In this document: positions 51,207 to 60,584 of the stretch, one piece after another
Layout: each line of letters starts with the position of its first letter
Position numbering within the stretch: position 1 is the stretch's first letter
Assembly (NCBI GenBank): GCA_013215145.1
Contig: JABSRP010000013.1
Span: forward strand, 173,068 to 237,067
DNA length: 64,000 bases
Reading direction: 5' to 3'
Origin: Pseudobacteriovorax sp.
GTDB taxonomy: Bacteria > Bdellovibrionota_B > Oligoflexia > Oligoflexales > Oligoflexaceae
Translations under genes and position numbers: made by a program
Notes under the pieces: generated by a model
What the model saw: only the letters and a program-made list of their open reading frames with translations
What the model was told of the DNA's origin: nothing
Databases searched by the model: none

Positions 51207-53180
51207 CTAATAAAAACGGTGCTGCCAGCCGGCAAACCAACCCAGGTGATCTCTCTCGTTCAAGGAGTCGTCCACTCCGCTAATATTCATCATGCCAACA
51301 GGAGCTTGTCGTTCAAAATCAAAAAAGCCAAAAGATTGGGTGACGTTTTCTAGTCCAACCAATAAACTTTGTGAACGCCAAAGATTTTTGACGAAAAGGA
51401 GACGTTGCTGGCGTATCATATTTTTGCGAGACGTAAAACCACTGGCACTAAGTTGCTTTTTCTCATATCGGAACAAACCAAGTTCATAGCGCAAGGTTCC
51501 TATCATCATAGGTAAGCGCAGACCCATGGTCCCACCGATACTTGGTATGTCCCCCTTAAATCCCAAGTGAATTCCCGTATAATAATAAGGAGTCCCAGAA
51601 TTGATAGTTAGGTGGGTAAACCCAAGAGAATCGTACCAAACTTCACCATTGAGAATACCGTTCCTCACAATAACAATTGGACTTAACGGAATGCCGTTCA
51701 TCTGATCGGAAATGCTGACGAGACCAAATTGAAATCCGGAGACGTGACCAGCAATGTTCACTAAACCGATTTGTCCTCCAGTTACTTTTTCGCTGCGGTT
51801 GACAAGTCCAACCTGGCCACCAATGACCTCGTTCGCTTCATTAATAGCTGCAGCTTGCCCCCCGAACACCTGTTCAGAGAAATTAAAACCAAAGCTCAAT
51901 TGCAGACCGATGGTTTTGTTGTAGGTATAACTAAAGCCTCCTGCAAACATTACACCGGATGTATCTTCCGTAATCTGGCCAACGGTAGCTACACCCAGCC
52001 CTGCTAATTGGGGAGAGTAGGAGACGGTCAGACCAAGACTTAGGTTGTGGAAGCGTTTGTTCTCGAGGGATGCCGGATCTCTTGGGTCTGGATAGAGGGA
52101 AGCGTAGAAGACACCTCGCTCATAGAATTGTGGATAGCGTCCACCACGAGCGACTAGATTCTCATGACGCGTTGTGTCCATTAACTCAATGTCAGCAACA
52201 CTCTTTTTTTCCCCTTTAGCAAGGGAAAGCCGACCGGTATAAAAACGGCGATTTTTTTCTTTCGTGAAGCGATAACGACCTGGTTCCAGTGCGATTCGAT
52301 CTACTGTGCCCAGCTTTTTATTGATCTCGGCAACTAGTGCTCCCGATTCAGATCGTAAGAAATACCTCCCTTGGCTCGTCTTGGGAAATTCTAATTGCGA
52401 GCTTAAGGTGCGCAAATCGGTAAAGACAATGTCGCCCTTGCCTGATAACTGGAAATCATAGGACGGATGTTGGGGACCAATCCTTGAATCTTCGGTTCTT
52501 GCTAGAGTCTCATGGTAGGCGTATTGATAAGCTTCTCCGAGGGTGACTCTTCGATCACGATTATTATCGGCAGCCCCGCGAAGAGCTGAAATGAGGTAGT
52601 GAGTGAAAAAGGAACCTTTTATGGTATCTGATTCTTGGGCCGACTCGTCCGACGAAGCCGAGGTTATGATGGCAACTCCTTTGGCCTTTCGAGACAGGTC
52701 TTTGGCAAATGATTGCCGGCGACGTCCACCCTTAGCCAAGGTCAAAGCCCCTGAGGAGCAAGAGTCTAGGATAAACAGTTTTACTTGAGACGGTAGGGCT
52801 GTAATCATGCGTCGGAGTTTTCGATAGGGAAGAAGCTTGTTCCCGAGCAACAATCCTTTTTCATCGGAATGTCCGGAGTAGTAGAACAAGACCTCCGAAT
52901 TTGGGCGATTGACTAGCTTCTTCTTCAAATTTGCCACCGCAGAATTGATTTGGGCAATCGTCGCATCTGTAATAACTAGAAGCTGTTCTTTGGGAATTCC
53001 CGCAAGATTGGCCAATACTTTGGAGAAGTGCTGGGCGTCACTGTTAGCGTAACGTAAGCGAGGCCGTTCCGCCCCACCATTGTTGGCCCCGACGACGATA
53101 GCATAGCGTTCATTTCCAACGACATCTAAAGATCCTGTGAAAGCTACCAAGAAGATCAAAATTTTAATTAAAGACGTCAT
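51207..53180 (-). CDS. Caspase-like peptidase fused to an outer-membrane repeat/barrel region
   Basis: 657 residues. A signal peptide (MTSLIKILIFLVAFTGSLDVV) indicates export. The peptidase_C14 domain spans about 24-250: RYAIVVGANNGG, catalytic His104 in YYSGHSDEKG and Cys141 in LFILDSCSSGAL. A linker (about 270-350) contains PEGA-like short beta repeats (RYRFTKEKNRRFYTGRLSLA). The C-terminal 300 residues have surface repeats with the pattern GGQVGLVN, GGQIGLVN, GFQFGLVS and barrel-like strands up to a terminal Phe-Tyr. So the protease probably sits at the cell surface or in the periplasm. The substrate is unknown. Confidence 0.85.
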   Translation of the reverse strand: MTSLIKILIFLVAFTGSLDVVGNERYAIVVGANNGGAERPRLRYANSDAQHFSKVLANLAGIPKEQLLVITDATIAQINSAVANLKKKLVNRPNSEVLFYYSGHSDEKGLLLGNKLLPYRKLRRMITALPSQVKLFILDSCSSGALTLAKGGRRRQSFAKDLSRKAKGVAIITSASSDESAQESDTIKGSFFTHYLISALRGAADNNRDRRVTLGEAYQYAYHETLARTEDSRIGPQHPSYDFQLSGKGDIVFTDLRTLSSQLEFPKTSQGRYFLRSESGALVAEINKKLGTVDRIALEPGRYRFTKEKNRRFYTGRLSLAKGEKKSVADIELMDTTRHENLVARGGRYPQFYERGVFYASLYPDPRDPASLENKRFHNLSLGLTVSYSPQLAGLGVATVGQITEDTSGVMFAGGFSYTYNKTIGLQLSFGFNFSEQVFGGQAAAINEANEVIGGQVGLVNRSEKVTGGQIGLVNIAGHVSGFQFGLVSISDQMNGIPLSPIVIVRNGILNGEVWYDSLGFTHLTINSGTPYYYTGIHLGFKGDIPSIGGTMGLRLPMMIGTLRYELGLFRYEKKQLSASGFTSRKNMIRQQRLLFVKNLWRSQSLLVGLENVTQSFGFFDFERQAPVGMMNISGVDDSLNERDHLGWFAGWQHRFY

Positions 53181-53182
53181 AC

Positions 53183-53938
53183 TTATTCCTTTAGCAAGAG
53201 AAAGCTATCCTGTTCCACACCCAAACCACCGGTAAGCTTTCCTTCCCTTCCACCATCTTTCCTTTTAAGGAGTTCTGATACTTTATCTCCAACCCATTGC
53301 ATATCAATAGGCTGATCGGATCTTAGGAAAATGAATCGTTCAAATGCGGGCGCATCATCTAGTTCATAGGAAAAATCTAAAAGGTTTAAAGCACCCATCG
53401 CTAGATTTTGATTAGCATCAGAGTTTGCCGGAAAATGCAATGTGTACTGACCATTGCCATCTAAGGAAAAGATAACTCCGTAACCAGGCGTTTCATTCTT
53501 GTAAGCTATCTGGATAAGGTCTCCTGCTTTCACGGAAGATTTCGGAGAAAGGGATTCAATATCTCCTGTCTCCGTCTTCTTAAAGACAACCAAACCATCG
53601 TCTCCCCCTTTGGCTCGCTCGGTGCGAAGGTCAGACGGAGACTCAGGGATCACCATAGGGAAAATAAATAATAGTAGCAGAGCACAGGCAGCTAGTACGG
53701 GAAGAGCACCTTGCCAGTGGTTTTTCTTCCTATGAGTCTTCTTCAGATTCAAAGGAAAAGGGTATTTTTCCAGGTAGTCTCGATTCTGCCTTTGCAGATC
53801 CCCTATCAGCTCAGTGAGCTTTTGGGGCTCCATGTTAGATTCTATGAGATGTCTTTCTTCTTGGTTGCTCTCACCGAGAGCATACCTTTCTAAATACAGC
53901 TGTGGTATCTTTCTTTTTTCGTTTTGAGTCGGACTCAT
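53183..53938 (-). CDS. Membrane anti-sigma-like protein with DUF4384-type domain
   Basis: 251 residues. The cytoplasmic N terminus (YLERYALGESNQEERHLIES) looks like the sigma-binding helix region of anti-sigma factors, without a zinc motif. One membrane helix (about 80-98, ALPVLAACALLLLFIFPMVI) leads to an external domain: SSVKAGDLIQIAYKNETPGY, GVIFSLDGNGQYTLHFP and the FERFIFLRSDQPID segment, which fits DUF4384. Its start overlaps the ECF gene by four bases, and the caspase gene follows after two. I infer that it anchors and inhibits the sigma factor. Confidence 0.75.
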   Translation of the reverse strand: MSPTQNEKRKIPQLYLERYALGESNQEERHLIESNMEPQKLTELIGDLQRQNRDYLEKYPFPLNLKKTHRKKNHWQGALPVLAACALLLLFIFPMVIPESPSDLRTERAKGGDDGLVVFKKTETGDIESLSPKSSVKAGDLIQIAYKNETPGYGVIFSLDGNGQYTLHFPANSDANQNLAMGALNLLDFSYELDDAPAFERFIFLRSDQPIDMQWVGDKVSELLKRKDGGREGKLTGGLGVEQDSFLLLKE

Positions 53939-54408
53939 GCTATTTCCCCTTTTTTGAGAGATTCTTTGAAGGTCCTTAGTCTCTTTCGTATTCCAGAAAC
54001 GGACATATCGACCTCTTTCGAAACCTCTTCCAGTGTCATTCCATCCAAGTAATGGAGAGTGGCAATTAATCGTGTCGAAGCATGCTCTCGATTAAATATT
54101 TTCTCTAAGAGCAATGGCGCATGCCTTTTTTCTTCGGCTTCTTCAAATTCCACAATTGAGTGAATTAGCTCACTATCGAGAACTTCTGGCTTGCGTTTAT
54201 GGGTCCGCAAGATATTTAGAGATATGTTAGTAGCCATGGTATAGAGCAAGGACGAAGGTGAATCCATTTTGATGGAGTTTTTTGAATTCATAAGCTTCAA
54301 AAAAACATCCTGGGTGGCTTCGGCAGCCTTTTCCTCATTACCTATTAATCGCAGACATCGTCTGTGCACCATGGGAGCATATTTTCTGTAGTAAAATTCA
54401 AAGTCCAA
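53935..54408 (-). CDS. ECF-family RNA polymerase sigma factor
   Basis: 157 residues. Region 2 is FYYRKYAPMVHRRCLRLIGN with EEKAAEATQDVFLKLMNS (core binding and -10 recognition); region 4 is LHYLDGMTLEEVSKEVDMSV followed by SGIRKRLRTFKESL. The start is TTG 54408 with AGGAGG six bases upstream. The first gene of a four-gene operon whose second gene looks like its membrane anti-sigma factor. A perfect palindrome lies just upstream at 54426-54440. Confidence 0.9.
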   Translation of the reverse strand: MDFEFYYRKYAPMVHRRCLRLIGNEEKAAEATQDVFLKLMNSKNSIKMDSPSSLLYTMATNISLNILRTHKRKPEVLDSELIHSIVEFEEAEEKRHAPLLLEKIFNREHASTRLIATLHYLDGMTLEEVSKEVDMSVSGIRKRLRTFKESLKKGEIA

Positions 54409-54425
54409 ATCACTCCTCCTACCCT

Positions 54426-54440
54426 TGTAACACCGTTACA
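54426..54440. promoter_or_regulatory. Palindrome upstream of the ECF operon
   Basis: TGTAAC-ACC-GTTACA is a perfect 6-base inverted repeat, extended by CCC/GGG after one bulged base. It lies just upstream of the ECF ribosome-binding site. It could be an operator or part of an autoregulated promoter. The rest of the divergent region 54409-54746 is AT-rich with no other clear signal. Confidence 0.45.
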
Positions 54441-54746
54441 GGGATAAACTGTCACCAGCATGAAGAAAAAAGTCCCTGCAATTCGATCATCTCATTATTG
54501 TTTATTATTTTTTCTAATAATGACAGCATGTTACGCGAAGTTTCCATTTTTTTCCCCCTATCCAATCACTTGCTGAAAGGAAAAGGGCCCGAGGTTTTTC
54601 GCTAGAATATGAAGAATTTATTCCATTATTTTCGGATGTTGTATTTTTTTTAAAAAAAGAGTGACACTTTGCCAGGACTCTGGTGTTTCAAAGGCAGGAA
54701 ACACGCTTTCCCTAAAACCAAACTCAAAAAACTGATGGAGAATCTC

Positions 54747-55745
54747 ATGTTGAAATTAAACAAAATTGCCTTAGGTCTAGCACTATCTCTTCTGTTGCCT
54801 GCTTGTGGAGAAGACGAAGAATCGAAACCAACGCCTCTAACCATAGATAAGGATAAGTTAGAGGGACTTTACATAAGTTCTTTCTACTCCGCGGGGACAG
54901 AAGACTATAGCGCTGCGCTACTTGCTAGTCAGTTGGTCCTAATTAAGGAAGATACGATTAGCTTCCAGACGGGTAACAATAACTTTCTTTGCATGGGACC
55001 AAGGAAATACGAAATTGAACTGGATTTAATCAAAGTGGAAGAAACCGAAGACTGTGGTTCTCTTACACTTAGAGTTACTAGCCAAAGCCAAAGCTATTTA
55101 GAAATCGATTTGGTGGGAGCAGATTTCGATTCCAACAGTTATAGCTTTACTAGAACCAACGAAAAACTAGCAGAAGTTCTTATTGCTAATACAGCCCGAA
55201 ACCTAGAGGAAGTTAACTCAGATTTCACTGATCTCTATGTGGCTCCTTACGAGTCAACTGTTATTGACCCACATGTGGAATCCTTAACTGACTTTGCGAA
55301 AAACCTAACGCTAAAACTATCACCAAAGCTTCTCGTCAGGGATGATATTGCTATTCTCAAGAATGGTAAGATCTATGGCATCAAGGACGAAATCCCTGCT
55401 GGCGAAACCACTTGCTACTTAAGCGGATTGCAGTCTAATGACTTGTATCCTCTTAACTTAGATATGCTTATAGTGAATCTACCTCGAAGCAACGATAACC
55501 TATGGAGTTTTAACTTTGGTCCTAGCCGCGGTGATCTACTCAACTTAGGCCTCAACGAAGCGGAAATTGACAGGATCATGAGCGAGCGCACTGGGGAATT
55601 CTCAGCCAAAGCTGTTTTCTCCAATACTTGGGAGTTGGTTGCCGGAGACTTATCTATTCAGTGTTCCAAGAGACTCTCTCAGGGCATCATCACAGTTGAA
55701 GATGTGGCCACGGCTCTTGGGGAATACATCGAATTTGCTCAATAG
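54747..55745 (+). CDS. Lipoprotein of unknown function
   Basis: About 332 residues from ATG 54747 with GGAG six bases upstream. MLKLNKIALGLALSLLLPAC is a lipoprotein signal with lipobox LPAC, followed by an acidic linker (GEDEESKPTPLTID). The rest is a soluble domain of mixed strands and helices with four further Cys residues. No family recognised. Divergent from the ECF operon and followed by a strong terminator, so it is monocistronic. Confidence 0.7.
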   Translation: MLKLNKIALGLALSLLLPACGEDEESKPTPLTIDKDKLEGLYISSFYSAGTEDYSAALLASQLVLIKEDTISFQTGNNNFLCMGPRKYEIELDLIKVEETEDCGSLTLRVTSQSQSYLEIDLVGADFDSNSYSFTRTNEKLAEVLIANTARNLEEVNSDFTDLYVAPYESTVIDPHVESLTDFAKNLTLKLSPKLLVRDDIAILKNGKIYGIKDEIPAGETTCYLSGLQSNDLYPLNLDMLIVNLPRSNDNLWSFNFGPSRGDLLNLGLNEAEIDRIMSERTGEFSAKAVFSNTWELVAGDLSIQCSKRLSQGIITVEDVATALGEYIEFAQ

Positions 55746-55752
55746 TTGATTG

Positions 55753-55782
55753 AAGAGAGTAGGATTCCTGCTCTCTTTTTTT
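55753..55782 (+). terminator. Intrinsic terminator of the lipoprotein gene
   Basis: AAGAGAG (55753-55759) pairs with CTCTCTT (55771-55777), extended by AGG/CCT to a three-base loop, and a run of seven T follows (55776-55782). Strong. Confidence 0.9.
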
Positions 55783-55902
55783 GTTACTACTTGCATCAAG
55801 GGATCATTTCCGATACTTTGCAGCGGGGCGATGACGTGCTCCTGACCACTCATATATTGTGGTTTACGCGGCCCTCCTAATCATAACATTAGAGAATGTA
55901 AT

Positions 55903-56715
55903 ATGAAATCGGCATCGAAACGCAAAGAGATCAATCCCAGGCGCCTTGAGTTTGACAAAAGTCGTAAAATTCCTCTTTATTGGATGGGAGGCGATCCTTT
56001 CTTAAGCACCTATTTCAACGTTCTTTCCATTCTCTTTCCCGCTGGAGAACGTCTCTTTGTTCACTCAATCGAAAAGTTTCAATACCTCATTATTGATCCT
56101 CAGTTAAAGAGAGATATCAAGGGATTCAAAGCTCAAGAACATTCCCACACCTATATTCACAATCTATTTAACGAAAATTTAAAAGGACGAGGATACAAAA
56201 TCGATGAGTGGGAAAAGAAGCAACAGGAGAATTATGATTTCTCATACCGTGTGTTCGGAAACAAATTCATGCTTGCCTTTACCGTATGCACCGAGCATCT
56301 AACCTCGGTTTTCAGTGAAAAATGGCTTTCCGATCACTGGGATGAGTATACTCCTGATGAATACGCAAAAAGGGTTTGGGATTGGCATACTGTAGAAGAA
56401 ATAGACCATAAAGCGGTGGCTGTTGACGTTTATACTGCCGTTGGTGGAACCTACTTTATGAGAGCTCTTGCAATGGTTATAGTCTGGGTCACTTTCTGGA
56501 TAGAAATGGCACGAAGAATGATTCACTTTCTACGTGTTGATAAGCAGCTATATAAATGGGATACCTTCAATCATATATTAAAATTTTGCTTCCATCCCAA
56601 AATAGGTATCGTCAGTTTCGTAGGTGGGGTTTTGCGATTCTTCAGCCCTAGTTTCCATCCATCAAAGGTATTAAACGATAGTTTCATGGAAAAATACGAC
56701 TCGCAGTCTAGCTGA
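55903..56715 (+). CDS. PF10118-type predicted metal-dependent hydrolase
   Basis: 270 residues. The family pattern is visible: LFPAGERLFVHSIEKFQYLI near residue 45, KGFKAQEHSHTYIHNLFNE near 85, the EHLTSVFSE segment, and VWDWHTVEEIDHKAVAVDVY near 165, which together supply the Glu/His metal ligands of a ferritin-like di-metal helical bundle. A hydrophobic stretch at about 188-210 may be membrane-associated. The biochemical function of the family is poorly known. Single gene, no operon partner. Confidence 0.85.
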   Translation: MKSASKRKEINPRRLEFDKSRKIPLYWMGGDPFLSTYFNVLSILFPAGERLFVHSIEKFQYLIIDPQLKRDIKGFKAQEHSHTYIHNLFNENLKGRGYKIDEWEKKQQENYDFSYRVFGNKFMLAFTVCTEHLTSVFSEKWLSDHWDEYTPDEYAKRVWDWHTVEEIDHKAVAVDVYTAVGGTYFMRALAMVIVWVTFWIEMARRMIHFLRVDKQLYKWDTFNHILKFCFHPKIGIVSFVGGVLRFFSPSFHPSKVLNDSFMEKYDSQSS

Positions 56716-56799
56716 ACCACATTACATTCAAATAAAGTCATAACCCACGCTTTAAATACCTGTATATACGTGTCCGGTGCATTTAAAGTTTTCAAAGAG

Positions 56800-56823
56800 C
56801 AATAGGAACCTAGTGGCCTATTG
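56800..56823. terminator. Hairpin at the end of the IS66 fragment
   Basis: CAATAGG (56800-56806) and CCTATTG (56817-56823) form a 7-bp stem directly after the IS66 transposase stop. No long T run. Confidence 0.4.
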
Positions 56824-57120
56824 CTAGGCCGAAACCAGTTGATTATATTTGACGTATTTTTTTGCTCGCTCTAGGTCACTGGGCGGTGCTGCCTGCCAAT
56901 TCCATGGAAGCAGCTCATCGAGCCGAGACATGGGATGGCCTTCGTTAATTCGGATGGTCATATCGGTGAGATAGTCTTCTGGATCAACCCGACACAACCT
57001 ACAAGTAGCTATAATCGTATTGAAATATTCGATAGCATTATTTCCTGATACCGACTGCGAGAATAGGTGGTTTTTTTGGCAAAGCTTTGGAAGGCGCAAG
57101 GCTCTCTCGGCTGAATTGTT
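56824..57120 (-). pseudogene. IS66-family transposase (TnpC) C-terminal fragment
   Basis: Reads NNSAERALRLPKLCQKNHLF, then SGNNAIEYFNTIIATCRLCR and HPMSRLDELLPWNWQAAPP, the standard C-terminal end of IS66 TnpC (DNNAAERALRP... RLDELLPWNW). About 99 codons remain out of roughly 500. The 5' side is cut at 57120/57121 by a group II intron inserted on the opposite strand. Confidence 0.88.
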
Positions 57121-58040
57121 GTGTGTGCTCTGATAAGGCACTTGATTCTAGCAGGTTAAAGTCCTGTCCGGGAATTGTCGCTTCACCCGGAACCACTTGA
57201 AGCGGTGCAGGAGGTGACAAATGTGCTGAAGCACTTCAAGAAAAGGCCAGTTTAGCTGGTCAGGGTACATGCGGGCTTGAACGTGAGTGAACACTGAGCA
57301 GGCTCCGAAACGCTAGATGTGGTAGCCGACTCGCCACAATAACGAGGAAGGCCGGAGTTTCTGGAATAGTAAGTGACCGAAACCAGAAATGCCATCGGAG
57401 TAGTGGTGCTTGCACGCATGTGAAGAATCAAGGAGCAACAGAGGAAGCCTTAAACGCTTTCTGTCTCCCCAGAAAAACAGCAGAATCGTGAGGTTCAGAT
57501 GCTGGGTGTTTAAGGTGGCGGATGAGTCCGTAGTACCGGGGAAGGCGAGTAATGTCGCTTGAGGGAAGGGACTCTGGTCTGTTCATTATGCAAGAAGGAG
57601 CAAGATGATGGAGATTGACCGATGAGTCTACAAACTCCAACCAAAATTCAGATGCTACAGAATGCATTGCATGAGAAAGCAAAATCACAACCAGACTTTC
57701 GTTTTTACTCACTATGGGATAAAGTCTATCGGATGGATTTCCTGCAGGCATCCTGGAAAAGGGTCAAAGCAAATAAGGGGTCCAGCGGAGTCGACGGACA
57801 GACGATCGAACAGATCGAAAATCTAGGGGTAGAACGATGGTTGGGAGAGATTTCTGAGGAGTTAAGGTCAAAAACCTATAGCCCTTTACCCCTCAGACGG
57901 GTTTGGATTCCTAAACCCAATGGCGACCGAAGACCTTTATCAATACCTACAGTCAAAGATAGGCTGGTTCAAATGGCGGTAACAATCTTGCTAGCGCCCA
58001 TTTTTGAAGCTGACCTACATCACAGGCAGTATGGCTACAG
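57121..58040 (+). mobile_element. Group II intron, 3'-truncated
   Basis: Begins GTGTGCTCTGATAAGGCACT at 57121, matching the GUGYG 5' end of bacterial group II introns, followed by the typical domain I sequence (GCAGGTTAAAGTCCTGTC) and about 500 bases of structured RNA with no gene. The intron-encoded protein starts at 57622. The element is broken at 58040 by a 78-bp repeat; domains V and VI are missing, so it cannot splice. It is inserted antisense in the IS66 transposase. Confidence 0.85.
57622..58040 (+). pseudogene. Group II intron reverse transcriptase/maturase, N-terminal part
   Basis: About 140 codons: WKRVKANKGSSGVDGQTIEQ, ISEELRSKTYSPLPLRRVWI, PKPNGDRRPLSIPTVKDRLV and the start of YGYRP, that is RT blocks 0-2. 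The catalytic YADD block, thumb, X and endonuclease regions are lost. The frame ends in a stop inside the 78-bp repeat. Confidence 0.9.
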
Positions 58041-58118
58041 ACCAGTGAATCAGTAGCTTTTAGAGAATAGCGAACGAAGTTTCGTTTGATTCTAGGTTAT
58101 TTCTATTGATTTGTTGCA
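58041..58118 (+). repeat. 78-bp palindromic repeat, copy 2
   Basis: ACCA (instead of TGCA), 30 bases starting GTGAATCAGTAGCTTTTAG, CGAAGTTTCG (58075-58084), 30 bases, TGCA (58115-58118). Lies between the broken intron RT and a broken IS. Confidence 0.85.
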
Positions 58119-58587
58119 TGGCAATCTTTAAGTGAGAGCTGTTTTGCTGCAGCATGAATAGCTTCCAGTAGGAGTTGTTTGTTTTCAGTCTTTGGAAGAC
58201 GCTGGTATTGCAGTTGGAAGCCAAATATTCTGAAGGTGAAAATGACGAGCTTTTACATGGTCTTGAGTTTTTCAATTTCACCCTTGAGCTGACTTACCTG
58301 TGTGGCTAGCTCGTCGTTGGAGTAGTTTAGCTCAGAGAGGGTCACGACATCGAATGTTCTCTTTTTGATCCACTCTCTTGAGGTGGATGGTGGGATGTTC
58401 AATTGTGGGAATAAGTTTGGATTACCTGTGTCGGCAATCATTTGTTTGATTCTATGATCGTAGCATCTGTAGTTTGTCACAGTGTTTGTCTCCTTTTGGA
58501 GGAGATTGTCTATGTCAGACAAGCTGTTGAGTCAAGTATCGGCGAAAGTTCGCTAGTGAAATTGATAAATTACCCTGGTAAGCTGCA
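58119..58587 (-). mobile_element. IS fragment (5' part) related to the element at 60585-62114
   Basis: Carries the transposase N-terminal third (58119-58522), the leader, CGAAAGTTCG (58543-58552), 31 bases and TGCA (58584-58587). A nonsense change (TAA where the intact copy has CAA) interrupts the reading frame at 58253, then the frame goes on as KLVIFTFRIFGF until the fragment ends. Dead copy. Confidence 0.8.
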
Positions 58588-58589
58588 CC

Positions 58590-58739
58590 GCAACGAGAAA
58601 TCGTTCTATTCCTTTCTCAAAAATGCTCTGTAGCTTAGGGCAACAATCAGCACAACCAAGAGAAATGATTGTAGTTGACGGCTCGAGAGACGATGAAACT
58701 TATCCTTTAGGACCTAATATTATCAGATACACAAATTGA
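58590..58739 (+). pseudogene. Glycosyltransferase family 2 N-terminal remnant
   Basis: One frame reads ATRNRSIPFSKMLCSLGQQS, then AQPREMIVVDGSRDDET, matching the start of GT2 enzymes (TRNR...L.SL..Q...P.EIIVVD.S.DDT). It stops after about 49 codons, and its 5' end coincides with the IS end at 58587, so it is a remnant. Confidence 0.5.
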
Positions 58740-58763
58740 TGAAATACATTATTTGATTGCTAT

Positions 58764-59666
58764 CTAAATCTCCAATTCCGTTTTGAACGCAACCACGGCT
58801 CGCCCTCCAATTTGAACTTGATAGGCCTTACCATTATTTACCTTCATCGATACCTTCACTATGCCTGGCCTGCCCATTGCTTCTCCTTGTTTTGCCATAA
58901 ACGACACAGCTTCATCTTGCGACGCTAAAATTTTTTGATCGACTAAATAAGCCCCTAAAGGCCCATTTGCATTTCCAGTAACCGGATCTTCAGGAATACC
59001 GATAGCAGGTGCAAACATTCGACCATGGGTAAGAATGCCATTATCATCAGAGTCTACTGTAAATACAAAATATCCATTACTCCCGATCCGCTCACTTATT
59101 TTTGCCAATTGATACATGTTTGGCTGTAGACCATTGAGAGTTTTTTTGTCTTTGATGCCAATCATCACCTTAGAATGCCCTGTGGACGCGATTTTTATCT
59201 GGCATCTTTCATCACGCTCCAGAGGACTTAGGCCGAGGGCATTCATGATGTCATTTTCAATTTCATCATTTAAAGGTTCTGAAATTTCTGGTTTTCCCTG
59301 AGTCATTATAATTTCGTAACTCGACCCCGATTTGACAATATCGACTGGTAATATGCCAACACCCGTCAGATGCTTCACCGTGCAAGTAGGTAAATCATTT
59401 TCAATAGCACGTACAAAGTGAGCTGCAATGGTGGCATGTCCACAAATGGGGACTTCTGTCGTTGGCGTAAAGAAACGTATTCTTACATCATGATCGGCTC
59501 CTGAAGGAGAGAGAATAAACGCGGTTTCAGAATTATTGAGTTCGCGCGCTATCGCTTGCATTTGATGCTCTGAAAGCCCATCAGCATTGGAGACAACCCC
59601 TGCTGGATTCCCTGTAAATCGCTCGCTGGTAAAAGAATCGACTTGATATACTCTATACCTTTTCAC
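58764..59666 (-). CDS. PhzF/YddE-family isomerase
   Basis: 300 residues of the diaminopimelate-epimerase-like fold. YRVYQVDSFTSERFTGNPAG is the family start, the catalytic Glu is in LNNSETAFIL, followed by RFFTPTTEVPICGHATIAAH and, in the second half, IGIPEDPVTGNANGPLGAYL. Complete length. Homologues isomerise trans-2,3-dihydro-3-hydroxyanthranilate in phenazine synthesis, but most genomic copies have unknown substrates and no phenazine genes are present here. The 260 bases before the next minus-strand gene hold nothing I recognise. Confidence 0.92.
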   Translation of the reverse strand: MKRYRVYQVDSFTSERFTGNPAGVVSNADGLSEHQMQAIARELNNSETAFILSPSGADHDVRIRFFTPTTEVPICGHATIAAHFVRAIENDLPTCTVKHLTGVGILPVDIVKSGSSYEIIMTQGKPEISEPLNDEIENDIMNALGLSPLERDERCQIKIASTGHSKVMIGIKDKKTLNGLQPNMYQLAKISERIGSNGYFVFTVDSDDNGILTHGRMFAPAIGIPEDPVTGNANGPLGAYLVDQKILASQDEAVSFMAKQGEAMGRPGIVKVSMKVNNGKAYQVQIGGRAVVAFKTELEI

Positions 59667-59926
59667 GCATTATTCCTCACTGAAGTATTTTTAGTAATTT
59701 TTTATCAGGCCATGCAATTTTAACCTAGTCGCTGTCTTTTTACTATTGACTGACGATTTAAACATGATCATAAAGTGTGTCAATTTACTTCAGATTGGAC
59801 AATATTCAGCAAGATAAGAACAATAAGCTCAAGTGTTGAAGCTATTGTTTAGAATTTATCAATCAAATATTACATCTTCTATAGTGTAAAGAGCAAGCAA
59901 GTTATAAGTAGCCGATGGTAAGGTCA

Positions 59927-60559
59927 CTATTGCGATTCACGGGTATGTTGCGTATACCAAAAAGCTGAATTTGACAGTGGTGTTTCAATAGGCAGTAGGG
60001 GGTTATTCAATTTAAAAACCCTTCGCTGGTGAAAGTTCAGTGATTTTAGCAATACTTTCTTCATTGCTTTTTCATTGATAAGTTTATCAAAATCGCCATC
60101 AGCATGGGCCAACATGAGTCCAGTTTTTATTCGCGTAGCCAGTTTGGTATTTTTTTTATTAACAAAAAAATAGATGGGCGCTGGATAATACAGCATCAAA
60201 TGTTGTTCAATGATTAGTTTCTCAGTTCTGGGCTGCATCAGTTGAATTTCTTCCCAAACTTCATTAACACCTCGAGGAAAAAAATCGAAGCGCCCCTCTT
60301 CAAGCATATGAAAAAGGCTGCGATATTCTACTGCTGTCTTAACTGTAAAGCCATTGGCTTGTAATATACTCGTGTCTGGCCAGTCGTGACCTTGACCAGC
60401 TACCCGCTGCTTTAACTGTGACAAGGTCGTTTTTTGGGAATAGTGAACTTGATCTTTCTCTTTAATAATAAAAACACGATGACCTAACAAGCCTTTCAAC
60501 AGGGGAATTCTAATGGGTCGTACTTGTTTTTCTCGTTCCCGTGAAGTCATGATCTTCAT
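59927..60559 (-). pseudogene. Periplasmic substrate-binding-like protein, N-terminally truncated
   Basis: 210 codons with the sequence of the second part of a solute-binding-type domain: MTSREREKQVRPIRIPLLKG, LLGHRVFIIKE, FDFFPRGVNEVWEE, YYPAPIYFFVNKKNTKLATR. No signal peptide, and the start corresponds to the middle of homologous proteins I recall. The upstream frame closes in a TAG within 20 bases, and an IS end lies 26 bases upstream (60585). I therefore read it as the 3' part of a gene cut by the IS. Confidence 0.55.
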
Positions 60560-60584
60560 AGAGGATAGCTAAATGACTCTACCC

